Shown piece by piece: positions 33,983 to 43,842 of a stretch of DNA of 64,000 nt. The position numbers and the translations under genes are program-made. Where the stretch lies: contig JADJJE010000050.1 of NCBI GenBank assembly GCA_016706685.1, positions 1-64,000 on the forward strand, read 5' to 3'. The notes under the pieces were generated by a model. It was not told where the DNA came from and did no database searches. It saw only the letters and a program-made list of their open reading frames with translations. Source of the stretch: Sandaracinaceae bacterium. GTDB lineage: Bacteria; Myxococcota_A; Polyangia; Polyangiales; Houyiibacteriaceae. Within the stretch, counting starts at the first letter, position 1, and every line of letters begins with the position of its first letter.

Positions 33983-36241
33983 GCGCGCTGCGCCCCGTGC
34001 CCCGCGGCCTGGCTGTCACCCTCGGCCTGCTCACGCTCTTGCTCGCGCTGCCACGCGTGGCGCTCGCGCAAGCCGAGCCCGAGGGCGACGAGGCTGAGCC
34101 GGCGGACCTCGGCGACCTGGAGTCGCTGCTGGGGGAAGAGGTCGTCACCACGGCCTCTCGGTCTGCGGAGCGCTCCAGCACGGCCCCCGCGACCGTGCAG
34201 ATCATCGACGGCGCCACGCCCGGCGCTACGGCATGCGCTCGCTGGACGAGGCGCTCGGCTTCCTGGCCTCGGCAGCTTCGTGGCGGACTCGGGGGGCGAC
34301 TACAACACCGGCGTCGACACCGGTTTCCAGGGCGTCTTGCTACGCGACCGCAACCGCCACGTGCTGGTGCTGATCGACGGGCACGTGACCAACTCGCAGA
34401 GCACCGGCGAGACGCGCCTGGACGTGGCGCTGGGGCTTCCGCTCGAGCTGATTGGCCACATCGAGGTGATGCTGGGGCCCGGTTCGGTCTCGTATGGCTC
34501 GAATGCCATGATGGCGGTGATCAACGTGGTCACCTTGCGGGCGCGCGAGTACGGGACCGCCCGCGCGGTCGCAGAGGGCACCCTGATCGCGCCGCTGGGC
34601 GTCAACTCGTCGCTGTCGCTGGGCGGTGACGGGGACAGGTATGGCGGACGCTACCGCCTGGGCGCGGGCTTCGCGCGCAGCGGCACGCTGTGGGGCCTCC
34701 CAGCCGAGGTGGTGGTGCACGGCGAGTGGCAGCAGGAGATCGGCTCCACCTTCCGCATGGCCTACCAGACCGGCCCCTATGAGGTGCGCCCGGGCGAGCC
34801 AGGTTGGGGTGGCATCGGCCGTTCACGCATGCGCACGCCCATGGCGTACCTGAGCGCCCGCCTCGGCGACGCACGGCTCTGGCTGCAGGGCAGCTCCTAT
34901 CGGCGGAGCCTGCCGGTGGTGGGCACGTTCGACGAGCCCGGCACCGGCGAGCGGTCCACCACGGTGCGTGGCGAGCTGCGCCACGACGCGAACCTGACCC
35001 CCGAGGTCACGCTGGTCTCGCGGCTCTACGCAGACCACATGCGCACGGACGAGCGCTCGCGCTGGACCCTGTCGTACTGGTGTCTGCCGGGCCAGCAGGT
35101 GGACGGCTGCAACTTCCGCCGGCGCAACGCATCCACGTGGGTGGGCGTGGAGGAGCAGCTCGACATCGACTGGAAGCTGGATGGGCGCTTCGTGACCACC
35201 GTGGGCGGAGACCTGCGCTTCCGCTACGGCGCCGCCCGGCCCGCGGACTACACCGACTACGTCACGGGCGACGGGCCCTTCACCGTGCGGCTGCCCTACT
35301 GGCAATCCAAGAGCGTCATCGGCGCGCTGTTCGTGCAGCAGGTGCTGCGCTTGCACGAGCGGGTGGCAGCCAACGTGGGGGCGCGCTTCGACGCGGACTC
35401 CCTCTTCGGCGTGCGCCTGTCACCGCGGGCGGCCCTGATCTTCTCGCCCACGGACCGCAGCACGCTGCGCGTTGGGTATTCGGAGGCCTTCCGGGCGCCG
35501 AGCGCCCAGGAGCTGAACGACAGCGACCCCACCTACGTGATCCAGCCCGACCGGCTGAGCGCCGAGACGGTGCGCACCGCAGACGTGGAGTTTGCGCAGC
35601 GCTTCGCCCGGGGCTCGTTCTCGCTGCGTGCCTTCGGGTCCATCTACGAGGACCTGCTCGTGCTGCGCTACGCCACGCAGGCCGAGGTGGACGAAGCGCT
35701 GCTGCGCGACCAGCTGGTACCCAACGTGGACCCGGATGGCATATCGGTGTGGGCCAATAGCGATGTCATCCGTGCTGTGGGCGGGACGCTCTCCGCGCGC
35801 AGCGAGCTAGTGGAGGGGCTGGACCTCGCCATGAACCTGACGCTGGCCTTCAACGAACTGCGCGGCGCAGGAGCGCTGCCGATCATGCCCACCTTCTACG
35901 GCAACGCCCGCGTCGCATATCGCTTCGGTGAGCAGGGCCCCACCGTGGGACTCGCCGCGCGCTTCAGCTCCGCGCGCCCGGCCGCGCTCGACACCGACGA
36001 GGGCTACTTCCCCCGCGGGGCCTCGGCGGGCGCCCTCGGTGAGCTGCGCCTGACCGCGAGCGGTCCGTTCCGCGCCCTCCCCGGGCTGCACTGGAGCGCG
36101 TTCGTGAACGCCTCGTTGAGCCGCCTGCAGCCGTATGTGTTCACACCGGGCCCCACTACCGATGACCCGGGGAACACACGCGCCTTCCAACCCAACCAGC
36201 GGCTCTTCGCCTTCATCGGGGTGCACTATGACCTCCCGTGA
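33979..36241 (+). CDS. TonB-dependent outer-membrane receptor, frameshifted near the plug
   Basis: Starts at ATG 33979 with a signal peptide (TLLLALPRVALAQ) and a TonB-box-like EEVVTTASRS. Two single-base losses, one in a C run near 34217 and one G near 34272, break the plug. Correcting them gives a continuous DGATPRRYGMRSLDEALGFLAS then GSFVADSGG. The rest encodes the plug (DYNTGVDTGFQGVLLRDRNR, and GPGSVSYGSNAMMAVINVVT) and a 22-strand-type barrel with many YSEAFRAPSAQEL-style strands, ending at 36241. Total about 755 residues. The ligand is unknown; the upstream YfiR-like gene is probably its partner. Confidence 0.83.
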
Positions 36242-36443
36242 CCGTCGCCTCTGCGTCGCGCTGCTCGCGCTTCACGTGTCCGTGCTATCGGGCTGCTGGC
36301 CTGGCGAATCCTCTGCGCCGCCGCCATTCGACTGCGAGGCCATCGATCGCGCAGCCGAGCGCTTCCCCGACGAGTGCGGCGACGCTGGGGTGCCCGAGGA
36401 CGCTGGGGTCACGAGCGACGGCGGTGAAGACACTGGGCCGTGA
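36228..36443 (+). CDS. Small lipoprotein
   Basis: A 71-residue protein from ATG 36228, overlapping the end of the TonB receptor by 14 bases. Signal peptide with lipobox VLSGCWPG; the mature part is short, with two Cys and an Asp/Gly-rich repeat-like tail (DAGVPEDAGVTSDGG). It is likely co-expressed with the receptor. No function predicted. It converges on the glycosyltransferase gene. Confidence 0.6.
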   Translation: MTSRDRRLCVALLALHVSVLSGCWPGESSAPPPFDCEAIDRAAERFPDECGDAGVPEDAGVTSDGGEDTGP

Positions 36444-36461
36444 CGCGGGCTCCGCTGCGGC

Positions 36462-37658
36462 TCACGGGTTCACCCCGTCGAGCGCGCGCGCAGAGGCTTG
36501 CTGAAACGTGGGGACGAACGCGGCCGCGGTGATGCCTGCGGCGGCCAGCGCGGCCTCCCCGCCATGCGCGGGGGTGAGCCCCGCGAGACGCGCCCGGAGC
36601 CGCTCCATGCCGTGCGCCAGCGCCTCGGGCGAGTCGTCGTCCACGACGGTGAGCATGTGGGCTTCGTCCGCGAGGGGGAGCCCCGCGAGGGCCCGCTGGT
36701 TGGCCACCGCCGGCACGCCCCGCGCCAGCGCTTCCAGCAGCTTGATGGGCAGCCCCCCGGACGCCAGGCGCGGCACCAGCGCCACGTCCGCGGCGGCATG
36801 CGCGACGGCGCGGTCGTGCTCGGTGCCGAGCGGTGCGAACACCACGCGGTGTGCCACGCCGTGCGTCGCAGCGAGGGCCCGCAGCGGCGCCGGCGCAGAG
36901 GCGGTGGCCACCAGCAGGTACCACTCGGCGGGCGCACGCTCGAGAGCGCCGAGCAAGAGATCGATGCCCTGATACGCATCGAGGTTGCCGGCGTAGAGCG
37001 CGATGGGCGCGCCCTGCGGCAGGCCCACCCGCATGCGCGCCGCGGTGCGCGAGGGCGGCGCGTGTGCCGGCATCTCGAAGGGCGGGAGCACCCGCTCCAC
37101 GCGCGGGTGGAGCGGAGAGAGCCGCATGGCGAGCGCCGGCGTGAGCGCGAAGACCGACGCCGCCCGGATGCAGGCACCCCGGTCGAGCGCGTCGCCGGCC
37201 GCGCGCGAGAGCGGGTGCATGCTGCGCGGAAGGTAGTAGGGGAGCTCCTCACGCATGGAGGTGTGGGCGAAGTAGACGAAGGGCGCGACGCCCGCTGCCG
37301 CGCAGGCCCAGGCCGCCTCCACGTTGTGAGCCACCAGCAGCCGTGCCCCCGTGCGTGCTCGCTCGGCGCGCAGCGCGGCCACCATGCGCAGGTCGAGAGC
37401 CAACTTGCCGAGTGACGGCCCACTCCGCGTGGCGCGCACGCGCGGCCAGTCGGGCAGGCGGCGCGGCTCGACGTCCATGGCGGTGTGCGGGTCCGGCTGC
37501 CCGTGCGCGTAGGTGAGCAGGTGGGCCTGGTGCCCCTGCTGACGCAGCGCGCGCACCATCATTCCCACGATGGCCTGCGTCCCCTGCGGCGTGGGGAACG
37601 GCATGCAGGCCACGTGCAGCGTGCTCGGGCCAAGGCCGCGTGACGCATCAATCGACAT
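36462..37658 (-). CDS. Glycosyltransferase family 4-like
   Basis: A 398-residue GT-B enzyme from ATG 37658. The N-terminal half has MPFPTPQGTQAIVGMMVRAL and an ARLLVAHNVEAAW strand with HTSMREELPYYL. The C-terminal nucleotide-sugar domain contains IALYAGNLDAYQGIDLL and the GLPIKLLEALARGVPAVAN acidic motif. It likely transfers a sugar in envelope or capsule polysaccharide assembly. The start overlaps the stop of the upstream phosphatase-superfamily gene by 11 bases, suggesting a shared pathway. Confidence 0.8.
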   Translation of the reverse strand: MSIDASRGLGPSTLHVACMPFPTPQGTQAIVGMMVRALRQQGHQAHLLTYAHGQPDPHTAMDVEPRRLPDWPRVRATRSGPSLGKLALDLRMVAALRAERARTGARLLVAHNVEAAWACAAAGVAPFVYFAHTSMREELPYYLPRSMHPLSRAAGDALDRGACIRAASVFALTPALAMRLSPLHPRVERVLPPFEMPAHAPPSRTAARMRVGLPQGAPIALYAGNLDAYQGIDLLLGALERAPAEWYLLVATASAPAPLRALAATHGVAHRVVFAPLGTEHDRAVAHAAADVALVPRLASGGLPIKLLEALARGVPAVANQRALAGLPLADEAHMLTVVDDDSPEALAHGMERLRARLAGLTPAHGGEAALAAAGITAAAFVPTFQQASARALDGVNP

Positions 37659-39378
37659 AACCCAGCGCGCGCAAACGGGCCTCGATGCGCGCTTCGTCGG
37701 CGGCGTCCCGCAGGCCCGAGCGGCCCGTGTGCGCGGCGTCCGGGAGCCGCTGCGGCGAGCTGCTGTCGAAGCCCCCCACCCCTTCGGCCACTTCACGCAG
37801 CACCTCGTACAGCACGCGCCCCGCGAACTCGGGCGGCACCGCGATGTCCATGCGCGAGAGCCACGTGGCGGTGGCGTCGGCGATGTGCGTGTCGATCTGG
37901 CCCACGGCGCTCACGCGCGGACCGGCCGCCGCGAAGAAGCCGTTCGCGCGGTGACTGCCTGGCAGGCTGCGCCCCTTGCGGCCCAGCCACTCATCGGGGG
38001 CCAGGCGCCGGAAGCAGCCCGTGCCCGGCGGCGCGCTGCCCGAGGGCATGAGGTTGTAGCTGTAGCCACGGTCGAGGTGCAGCTCCAGCAGCAGGTCCGG
38101 CGCGCGCGGAACGAAGGGGCCTTCGAACAGGTCTTCACGCCGGTGCACGGCAGCCACCACCGGCGCGCCCGTGAGCGGGTCACGCAGGCTCAGCAGCGCC
38201 GCCGTGAGCCGTGCGCGCACCTGCGGGATGTCACGGGGCTGCACCACGCCCTCGGGCTCGCGCCCGGCCAGGTTCAGGTGCACGGCCGGCATGTAGTTGA
38301 GCTCGTCGCTGAAGCACTGCGTGCGGGTGAAGTCGATGGCCCCGAAGCGCGCGCGGGACTCGAGGGCGCTGGGGAGCGCCGTGCCCAGCAGCCCGAACAG
38401 CCGCTCGCGCAGCACGGGAGGCAGCTTGGTGAGCGCCAGCTCCTTCACGCGCTTCGCCACGTCCATGACCACGGGTGACTCGTGGAAGGTGAGCAGGCCG
38501 GCCTCGGCCAATGCGCGGTTCAGGTAGAGCACGCTGTCCGAGCTGCCGCCCGAGCCGTGGTCGCTCACGATGGTGAGCTCGACCTGATGTGCGCCCGCGT
38601 CCCCGCCGGCGGCGACCAGCAGCTCGCCGAGCGCGCGGTCGAGCGCCATGTACACGTGTGCGAGCCCGCTGGGCCGACGCGCCGCCGCAGGGTGGTCGCT
38701 GGGGTGCCGCGGAGAGCGCGCGTCGTGAAGCCCGTAGAGATAGTGCGCGGCGGTGTCGCTCTCGCCGAAGTAGATGGCGAACGCATCCCAGCGCTCGCCC
38801 GCCAGCAGCCACGTGGCGAGCGCGCTCTTGCGGCTGACCCGCGCCGCCAGCGCGTCCGGCAGCTCCGTGTGCCAGCCCGGTCGGTCGGCATCGAACTCGT
38901 CCACGTCGTCGAAGCGCTGCGCGCCGAAGCGCTTCACCAAGCTCGCGTGCATGGCCGGTGGCCACACGAACGACGCGTCCGCCTCGAACGCCACGGGAGC
39001 ATCCCAGCCGCTCACGAACACGCCGTTGGAGAGCCGCTCGGGCGGATAGGTGGCCGGGAAGAACAGGCACGCGCAACGCAGCCCGAGCGCGTCCAGCCGG
39101 CTCACCACGCTGGGCGCCTCGCGCACCGACCCACCGGAGAAGCGCACGTCGTAGCCATGCCGCGTGGTGAAGTCGAAGACGCCGTGCCGCCCCGGATCCA
39201 CCCCGGTCAAGAACGTGGTCCAGTTGGGCAGCGTGGCCGGTGGCAGAACGCTGCGCTGAGCCGAGAACGCACCACGCGCCATCACGCCGTGCACGTTGGG
39301 CAGCACGGCGGGGCCCAGCTGTCGGACGATGGCGAGATCGAAGCCGTCGAAGCCGACGATCAGGTGACGAGCGCTCAT
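37648..39378 (-). CDS. Alkaline phosphatase superfamily phosphodiesterase/phosphotransferase
   Basis: A 576-residue enzyme from ATG 39378. Metal and nucleophile residues of the superfamily are visible: VGFDGFDL near the start, the Thr nucleophile region in PATLPNWTTFLTG, FGESDTAAHYLYG, and VSDHGSGG. There is no signal peptide, so it acts in the cytoplasm or at its membrane face. In bacteria such AlkP-family proteins (type I phosphodiesterase/nucleotide pyrophosphatase) often transfer head groups. It is coupled to a glycosyltransferase, so modification of a glycolipid or polymer is plausible. Substrate unknown. Confidence 0.8.
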   Translation of the reverse strand: MSARHLIVGFDGFDLAIVRQLGPAVLPNVHGVMARGAFSAQRSVLPPATLPNWTTFLTGVDPGRHGVFDFTTRHGYDVRFSGGSVREAPSVVSRLDALGLRCACLFFPATYPPERLSNGVFVSGWDAPVAFEADASFVWPPAMHASLVKRFGAQRFDDVDEFDADRPGWHTELPDALAARVSRKSALATWLLAGERWDAFAIYFGESDTAAHYLYGLHDARSPRHPSDHPAAARRPSGLAHVYMALDRALGELLVAAGGDAGAHQVELTIVSDHGSGGSSDSVLYLNRALAEAGLLTFHESPVVMDVAKRVKELALTKLPPVLRERLFGLLGTALPSALESRARFGAIDFTRTQCFSDELNYMPAVHLNLAGREPEGVVQPRDIPQVRARLTAALLSLRDPLTGAPVVAAVHRREDLFEGPFVPRAPDLLLELHLDRGYSYNLMPSGSAPPGTGCFRRLAPDEWLGRKGRSLPGSHRANGFFAAAGPRVSAVGQIDTHIADATATWLSRMDIAVPPEFAGRVLYEVLREVAEGVGGFDSSSPQRLPDAAHTGRSGLRDAADEARIEARLRALGYVD

Positions 39379-39446
39379 GGGGTTCCGGGTGAACGCGGAG
39401 TATGACGGCGCAGATTCCCTGGGGCGAAGCGAAAGCCGCAGAGCCG

Positions 39447-40721
39447 TCAGGGCGCGCGCGTGACGGGCGGGAGCAGCAAGTACACGAAGGGCCCCGAAGC
39501 ACCCTCGCTCAGCTCGAGGATGACCGCGGCGGGCCCTCGGAGCGCGTACGCGTCGAGCGGTGCCAGGTCGAGCTCGACGAAGCGCTCGGCTGCTCCTGGA
39601 GGAGAGGCGACCGAGGCACCGTAAGCGACTCGGCTGTCGCTCTCCCGTGTGAATGCGCGACCGCGGAGTGCGGTCACGCTTCCAGACGCCATCGCGACCA
39701 CCGCGCGGCACGTGAGCATGGACGCTGGACGGGCGGCGCAGGTGACCTCCACGACCCGCACCGACGCGCCGGACGGCAGGCGCGCCTCGGCACGCAGCCG
39801 CAGGTCCGCCACCAGCGCGTCGAACGCCGCGCCCACACGCTGCTCGTGCGCGGTCAGCAGCGCGTCGAGGCGCGCGCGCCGGAGCTGCACGTCGGGGTGG
39901 CTGTAGGTGAGCCAGTCCGCCGCGTGGGCGACAGCCTGCCGTGCCCGCGTGTACGGCGCATGATCGACGCGCGGAACCGGGTCCAGAGCGGGCTCGGGCT
40001 GTGCCAGCAGGCGTGCGATCTCGTAGTCGGCAGCCTCGAGCGCGACGCGCCCTCGGGCCTGGACGGTGGCGCTGTCCTCGGCCACGCACTCGGCGGACAG
40101 CGGCCCGCTGCTCATCGTGAGGGGCAGGCTGCCATCGTAGGTCGCTTGTAGGCTGCCCAATGCGTCGTGCGCGATGAAGTCGCGGTCCACGACGCGAATG
40201 GTGACCATGTCTCCCACGGCGAGTGCCGTGAGGGGCACGCCAAAGTAGACCGTGGGCGCGTTGTTCGCGCCGCGCGCGACGTACTCCACGCTCGTGCCCA
40301 CGCGCACCATCATGCCGAGATCCGCCTGAGCGCGCGTCGCGCTGCGGAACGCTGGGCGCGGGTCATCCCCGCTGCGGTCGAGCGACACCCGGCAGTACAT
40401 GACGGTGGGGGACACCGTGCCGGGCCGTGAGGCTGCGGAGAGCTGGGAGTAGGCCGTCCAGGCGTCCGAGAACTCGGGGTGATGCCGCTGCGTCTGTCCG
40501 CGGTGCACGAAGTCGTTCGTCCACCAGGGCACGTCGGTCGGTAGGGGCTCGGGGGTCTCGGGCCAGACCACGGCGGTGAGGTCGATGGCCTCTCCCCCCG
40601 CCTCGTCGTCAGGCACGGGCGGCGGCTCCCCATAGGCCTCCGGGATGGCCGGGGCGCGGCCTGCGCAAGCCACCGAGAGCGCAACTGCGAGCAGGGAGGT
40701 GAGCCAGGCGTTGTCAGGCAT
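39447..40721 (-). CDS. Hypothetical lipoprotein, 424 residues
   Basis: Signal peptide ending LSVACAGRAP (lipobox). The mature part has an Asp/Pro-rich linker, a globular region with three or four Cys (YCRVSL, AECVAED and VTCAARPASMLTC), a helical segment at about 215-300 rich in Ala/Arg, and a final beta-rich region. No known domain is recognised. It lies 68 bases from the phosphodiesterase gene on the same strand and is probably a cell-envelope protein. Confidence 0.65.
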   Translation of the reverse strand: MPDNAWLTSLLAVALSVACAGRAPAIPEAYGEPPPVPDDEAGGEAIDLTAVVWPETPEPLPTDVPWWTNDFVHRGQTQRHHPEFSDAWTAYSQLSAASRPGTVSPTVMYCRVSLDRSGDDPRPAFRSATRAQADLGMMVRVGTSVEYVARGANNAPTVYFGVPLTALAVGDMVTIRVVDRDFIAHDALGSLQATYDGSLPLTMSSGPLSAECVAEDSATVQARGRVALEAADYEIARLLAQPEPALDPVPRVDHAPYTRARQAVAHAADWLTYSHPDVQLRRARLDALLTAHEQRVGAAFDALVADLRLRAEARLPSGASVRVVEVTCAARPASMLTCRAVVAMASGSVTALRGRAFTRESDSRVAYGASVASPPGAAERFVELDLAPLDAYALRGPAAVILELSEGASGPFVYLLLPPVTRAP

Positions 40722-40819
40722 TCCGGGGGACAGTACCCGAGCGCGCCCAGCGGCTCCAGGAGGGCGAGGCCCCTCCGTGCCTCCGCCGCACGCCGCGATG
40801 GCGTGGCGGCCTCAGCGGT

Positions 40820-41173
40820 TCAAGCGCGCGCGGACTGCTTCCCCGAGCTGCGTCGCGGTGCGGACGCGCCGTTGCGGCGAGTGGCGACGTCCGTCTTCGA
40901 GGACACCTCCTCTTCGGCCGCTTCGACCACGCCCTCGACGCGCGTGCGGAGGGCGCCGGCGTAGCCTTGCGTCTTCTCGAGCAAGCTCGCGCGGAACTCG
41001 CTCCCCGTTTGGGGTGCGAACAAGAGGCCTGCGCCGATCCCCACCGCAACGCCAGCTCCGGCGATGACGGCGAAGAGGAGCGGGCTGGTTCGGGTCGCCA
41101 TGGGCCAGTGCTCCTGGACGAAGCGGAAGGCGGTGGTGGCGGCGGCGAGAGTGTCTTCGATGCGAGTGGTCAT
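40820..41173 (-). CDS. YtxH-like small membrane protein
   Basis: A 117-residue protein. After 25 residues comes one transmembrane helix (LLFAVIAGAGVAVGIGAGLLF) immediately followed by APQTGSEFRASL, the hallmark of YtxH proteins. A coiled, charged tail with Ser/Arg/Ala follows. YtxH proteins are stress-linked in Bacillus, but the molecular role is unsettled. It stands alone, divergent from the 41386 gene. Confidence 0.75.
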   Translation of the reverse strand: MTTRIEDTLAAATTAFRFVQEHWPMATRTSPLLFAVIAGAGVAVGIGAGLLFAPQTGSEFRASLLEKTQGYAGALRTRVEGVVEAAEEEVSSKTDVATRRNGASAPRRSSGKQSARA

Positions 41174-41385
41174 GATGCCGGCAGCTCTGCACCATCCGCG
41201 CCAAGCGCATTGCGCCTTGTTTTTGGCACTTTCCGGCCGCAGGCCACTCAGAATGAGTGAGGTCCACCTGCGAATGACGTGATTCTGGCGCTCTCGCGTG
41301 CAACCCTGAGGAAGCCGGGAGGGGCTTCACGCGCGCCGACCGCCAGCGCTTCGCGTCGAACACCGTCCATGAGCACCACACAGCG

Positions 41386-42316
41386 ATGAATCACGACTCC
41401 GACGGTCCTGCGCGCGGTCTCGGACTGTGGCTGCTCTCGTGTCTGATGGTGTTGGTCCTCCCGCGATCGGCGCACGCACAGCGAGCGGAGGTGTCGACCG
41501 AGGTGAACGTCGAGCAGTGCATCTCGTCACGCTTGCTGCTCGAGCGCGTGCGGCGCGCTGCGACGTCTCCTATCGATGACGACCTCGTCCTTCGGGTGTC
41601 CATCGCGCGGGTGGACGATGAATACCGGATGCACGTGGAGGTCCGCGACCCGGCGGGGGCGCCACTGGATGAACGCGAGCTCGTGACGCGGGCGCTGCGT
41701 TGCCAAGACCTGGACGACGCCATCGTCTTGGTCTCGGTGCTGATGTTGGACTCGGCCAGCCTGCAGCAGCAGGTGAACGCCGCTCGAGAGGGCCGCCGGC
41801 CTTGGTCCGTGGGCGCGAGCGCGGGAGCGCGCTTTCGGAGCTTGCCGTCACCCTATCCGGACGTTGCCCTCTCGCTGCAGTGGGCCCGCGCACGCCTGAG
41901 CGTGAGCGCCCGCGTGTTCGTGGGTGGAGAGCCTCGCAGTCGCAGAGGGGCGCTTCGCGCTGCGCGCGCTCGGCGTGGACGCGCGAGCCTGCTACGCCTT
42001 CGGGCGCTTTGGGCCGCTGGCGCTGGGTCCCTGCGCGGCAGCCACCATCGGCCAGCTGCGGGGGCAAACCACGGGGCTGCTCGAGGAGAACCAGGCCGTG
42101 CGCGACGCCCATGTTCGTGCGGGCCTCGGCGTCGAAGCGCGCGTGAACGCCGGGCGCTTCATCCAGCTCGTGCCCGCGCTGGTCGTGGACGTGGCGTTCA
42201 CGCGCACGGCCTACCGCTTCAGCCAGTTCGCGGGCGCCCAGGAGGCGTTCCGCGTGCCACTCGTCGGTGTTCGCGCGGAGCTGGCCGTGCTGGTGCGAAT
42301 CGGCGGTGCCCCGTGA
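41386..42316 (+). CDS. Secreted hypothetical protein with barrel-like C-terminus, frameshifted
   Basis: Signal peptide MNHDSD...LVLPRSAHAQ, then a helical/strand domain of about 120 residues (VNVEQCISSRLLLERVRRA, ALRCQDLDDAIVLVSV). Near 41935 the frame changes. Restoring two bases of an AG repeat (ggagagagcctc) gives VGGESLAVAEGRFALRALGVD and continues to the stop at 42314-42316. That part alternates hydrophobic residues and ends RAELAVLVRI, as in an outer-membrane barrel. Myxococcota have many such proteins. Function unknown. Confidence 0.6.
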
Positions 42317-42381
42317 GAAAAACTGACGACGTCTCGTGCGAGCGCCAAGTGAAGACGAGAGCCAACGAAAGGAACCTCGTC

Positions 42382-43837
42382 ATGTCAGCACGAAAACACC
42401 AGTCACTCATCACGCTCCTCGGAGCGAGCCTCTCCATGGGAGGCTGCGTCGCCGAGTCCGATATCGGCGCCTCGGGCCGCCTCGATACCGAGGGGAAGCA
42501 GTCCATCATCGCGGGCTGAGCTACGGGCGCGGGTGGCGGATCTGTGGGATGGCCTCGACCTGGTGGTGTGGACGAACGAAGGCCAGACGCGGGGAGCGGT
42601 GGGCGGGTTCGTGGGCGACCCTCCCGCGGTGCGCATCTACTACGGCGACCGCGCCGGCCTCCGGGAGCAAGGCTCACCCACCGATGCCGACGTGGTCCTC
42701 ACGGCGCGCGACGGAGAGTTCATCGCTAGCGTGATGGGCGAGGACCTGGACGGCGACGGGGCGGCCGAGCTGGTGGTGCATGCGGGTGTGGAGTCGAGCC
42801 ACGACGTGGTGCGCCAGCCGCACGTCGAGAGCGGCAGCTTCCCGCTCGGGAGCGAAGGCTCGGTCTACGTGGTCTCGGGCGGGCCTCGTCCGGCGTCACC
42901 CGCGGACCTCGCGGTCGTGGGCACCCGAACCCCGAGCTACGCGTTGGGCGCTGAGCTGCCCCTGAGGGTGGGCCTTCCCCCGCGCGATCTCGACGGCGCG
43001 GCAGGCGACGAGTACCTGAGCCTGGCGCCGATGGAACTGGCGGACGCCAACTCCGCCATCTTCGTTCAGAGCATGGGCACCGGGGACGTCCGCGCCACGC
43101 TCACCCTCGGCGAGCGTGGCAGCATCGTGCCGCGCGCGGTGTTCGACCAGGACGGTGACGGGAACGCCGACGTCGCGGTCCTGTACGTCAAGGCTCCCAT
43201 GGGCTCCGTGCTGTCGACGGAGAACTGGGCCGAGTACGGCATCGGGATCTTCTATGGCCCCCTGGCCGAAGACGTCGCGTTGGGCGACGTCGGGACGGTC
43301 GCGATCGCGCTGCCGGCCCCCGTGAGGGGAGCGGATAGCTACTTCCTCGGCATGCTGGTGGACGGGGACCTTCGGGCGACGGTAGGGACCTTTCTGGATG
43401 GAGCGGCGCCCGACCTGATCTTGACCGCAGTCCGCCAGTTCATGGTCATCCTCCCGGGCGGACCAGGGCGTGCGCCAACGCCCATGATCGGCTCCGGGCC
43501 GGGGTCCTATTCGACGCCATGGCCCATGGACGGAGGCGGGCCGCAAACGACGCTGCTCGCCCCGGGCCAGGCGATCGACAACGGCGACGCGCTCTTCATT
43601 CTTCGAGAGAGTGCAGTGGCGGTCATCGAGCTCTTCGAAGTGCTGTCCGCCACGCTCCTGTACACCCCGGAAGCGAACGCGAGCGCCCCGCCACCCATGC
43701 TGCCGTTCTTCACGGAGGGCGGTGCCGCCCTCGGCGACCTAGACGGTGACGGCGCCCTCGACCTGGTGCTCTCGACCCGTCCGCGCGAAGGAGAGACCGA
43801 GTCGCGCGTGCACGTCCTCTACGGCTTCGAGGGCTAG
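42382..43837 (+). CDS. FG-GAP/VCBS-repeat lipoprotein, probably frameshifted after the signal region
   Basis: The first 45 codons encode a lipoprotein signal (SLITLLGASLSMGGCVAES), then stop at 42519. A second frame continues with WDGLDLVVWTNEG and a series of FG-GAP-like repeats with Ca-binding Asp patterns (GEDLDGDGAAELVV, FDQDGDGNADVAV and GDLDGDGALDLVL). I read both as one exported integrin-like propeller protein. The alternative is a 45-residue lipoprotein plus a separate start at GTG 42530. The ECF sigma gene begins 5 bases after the stop, so the two are coupled. Confidence 0.65.
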
Positions 43838-43842
43838 CGCCG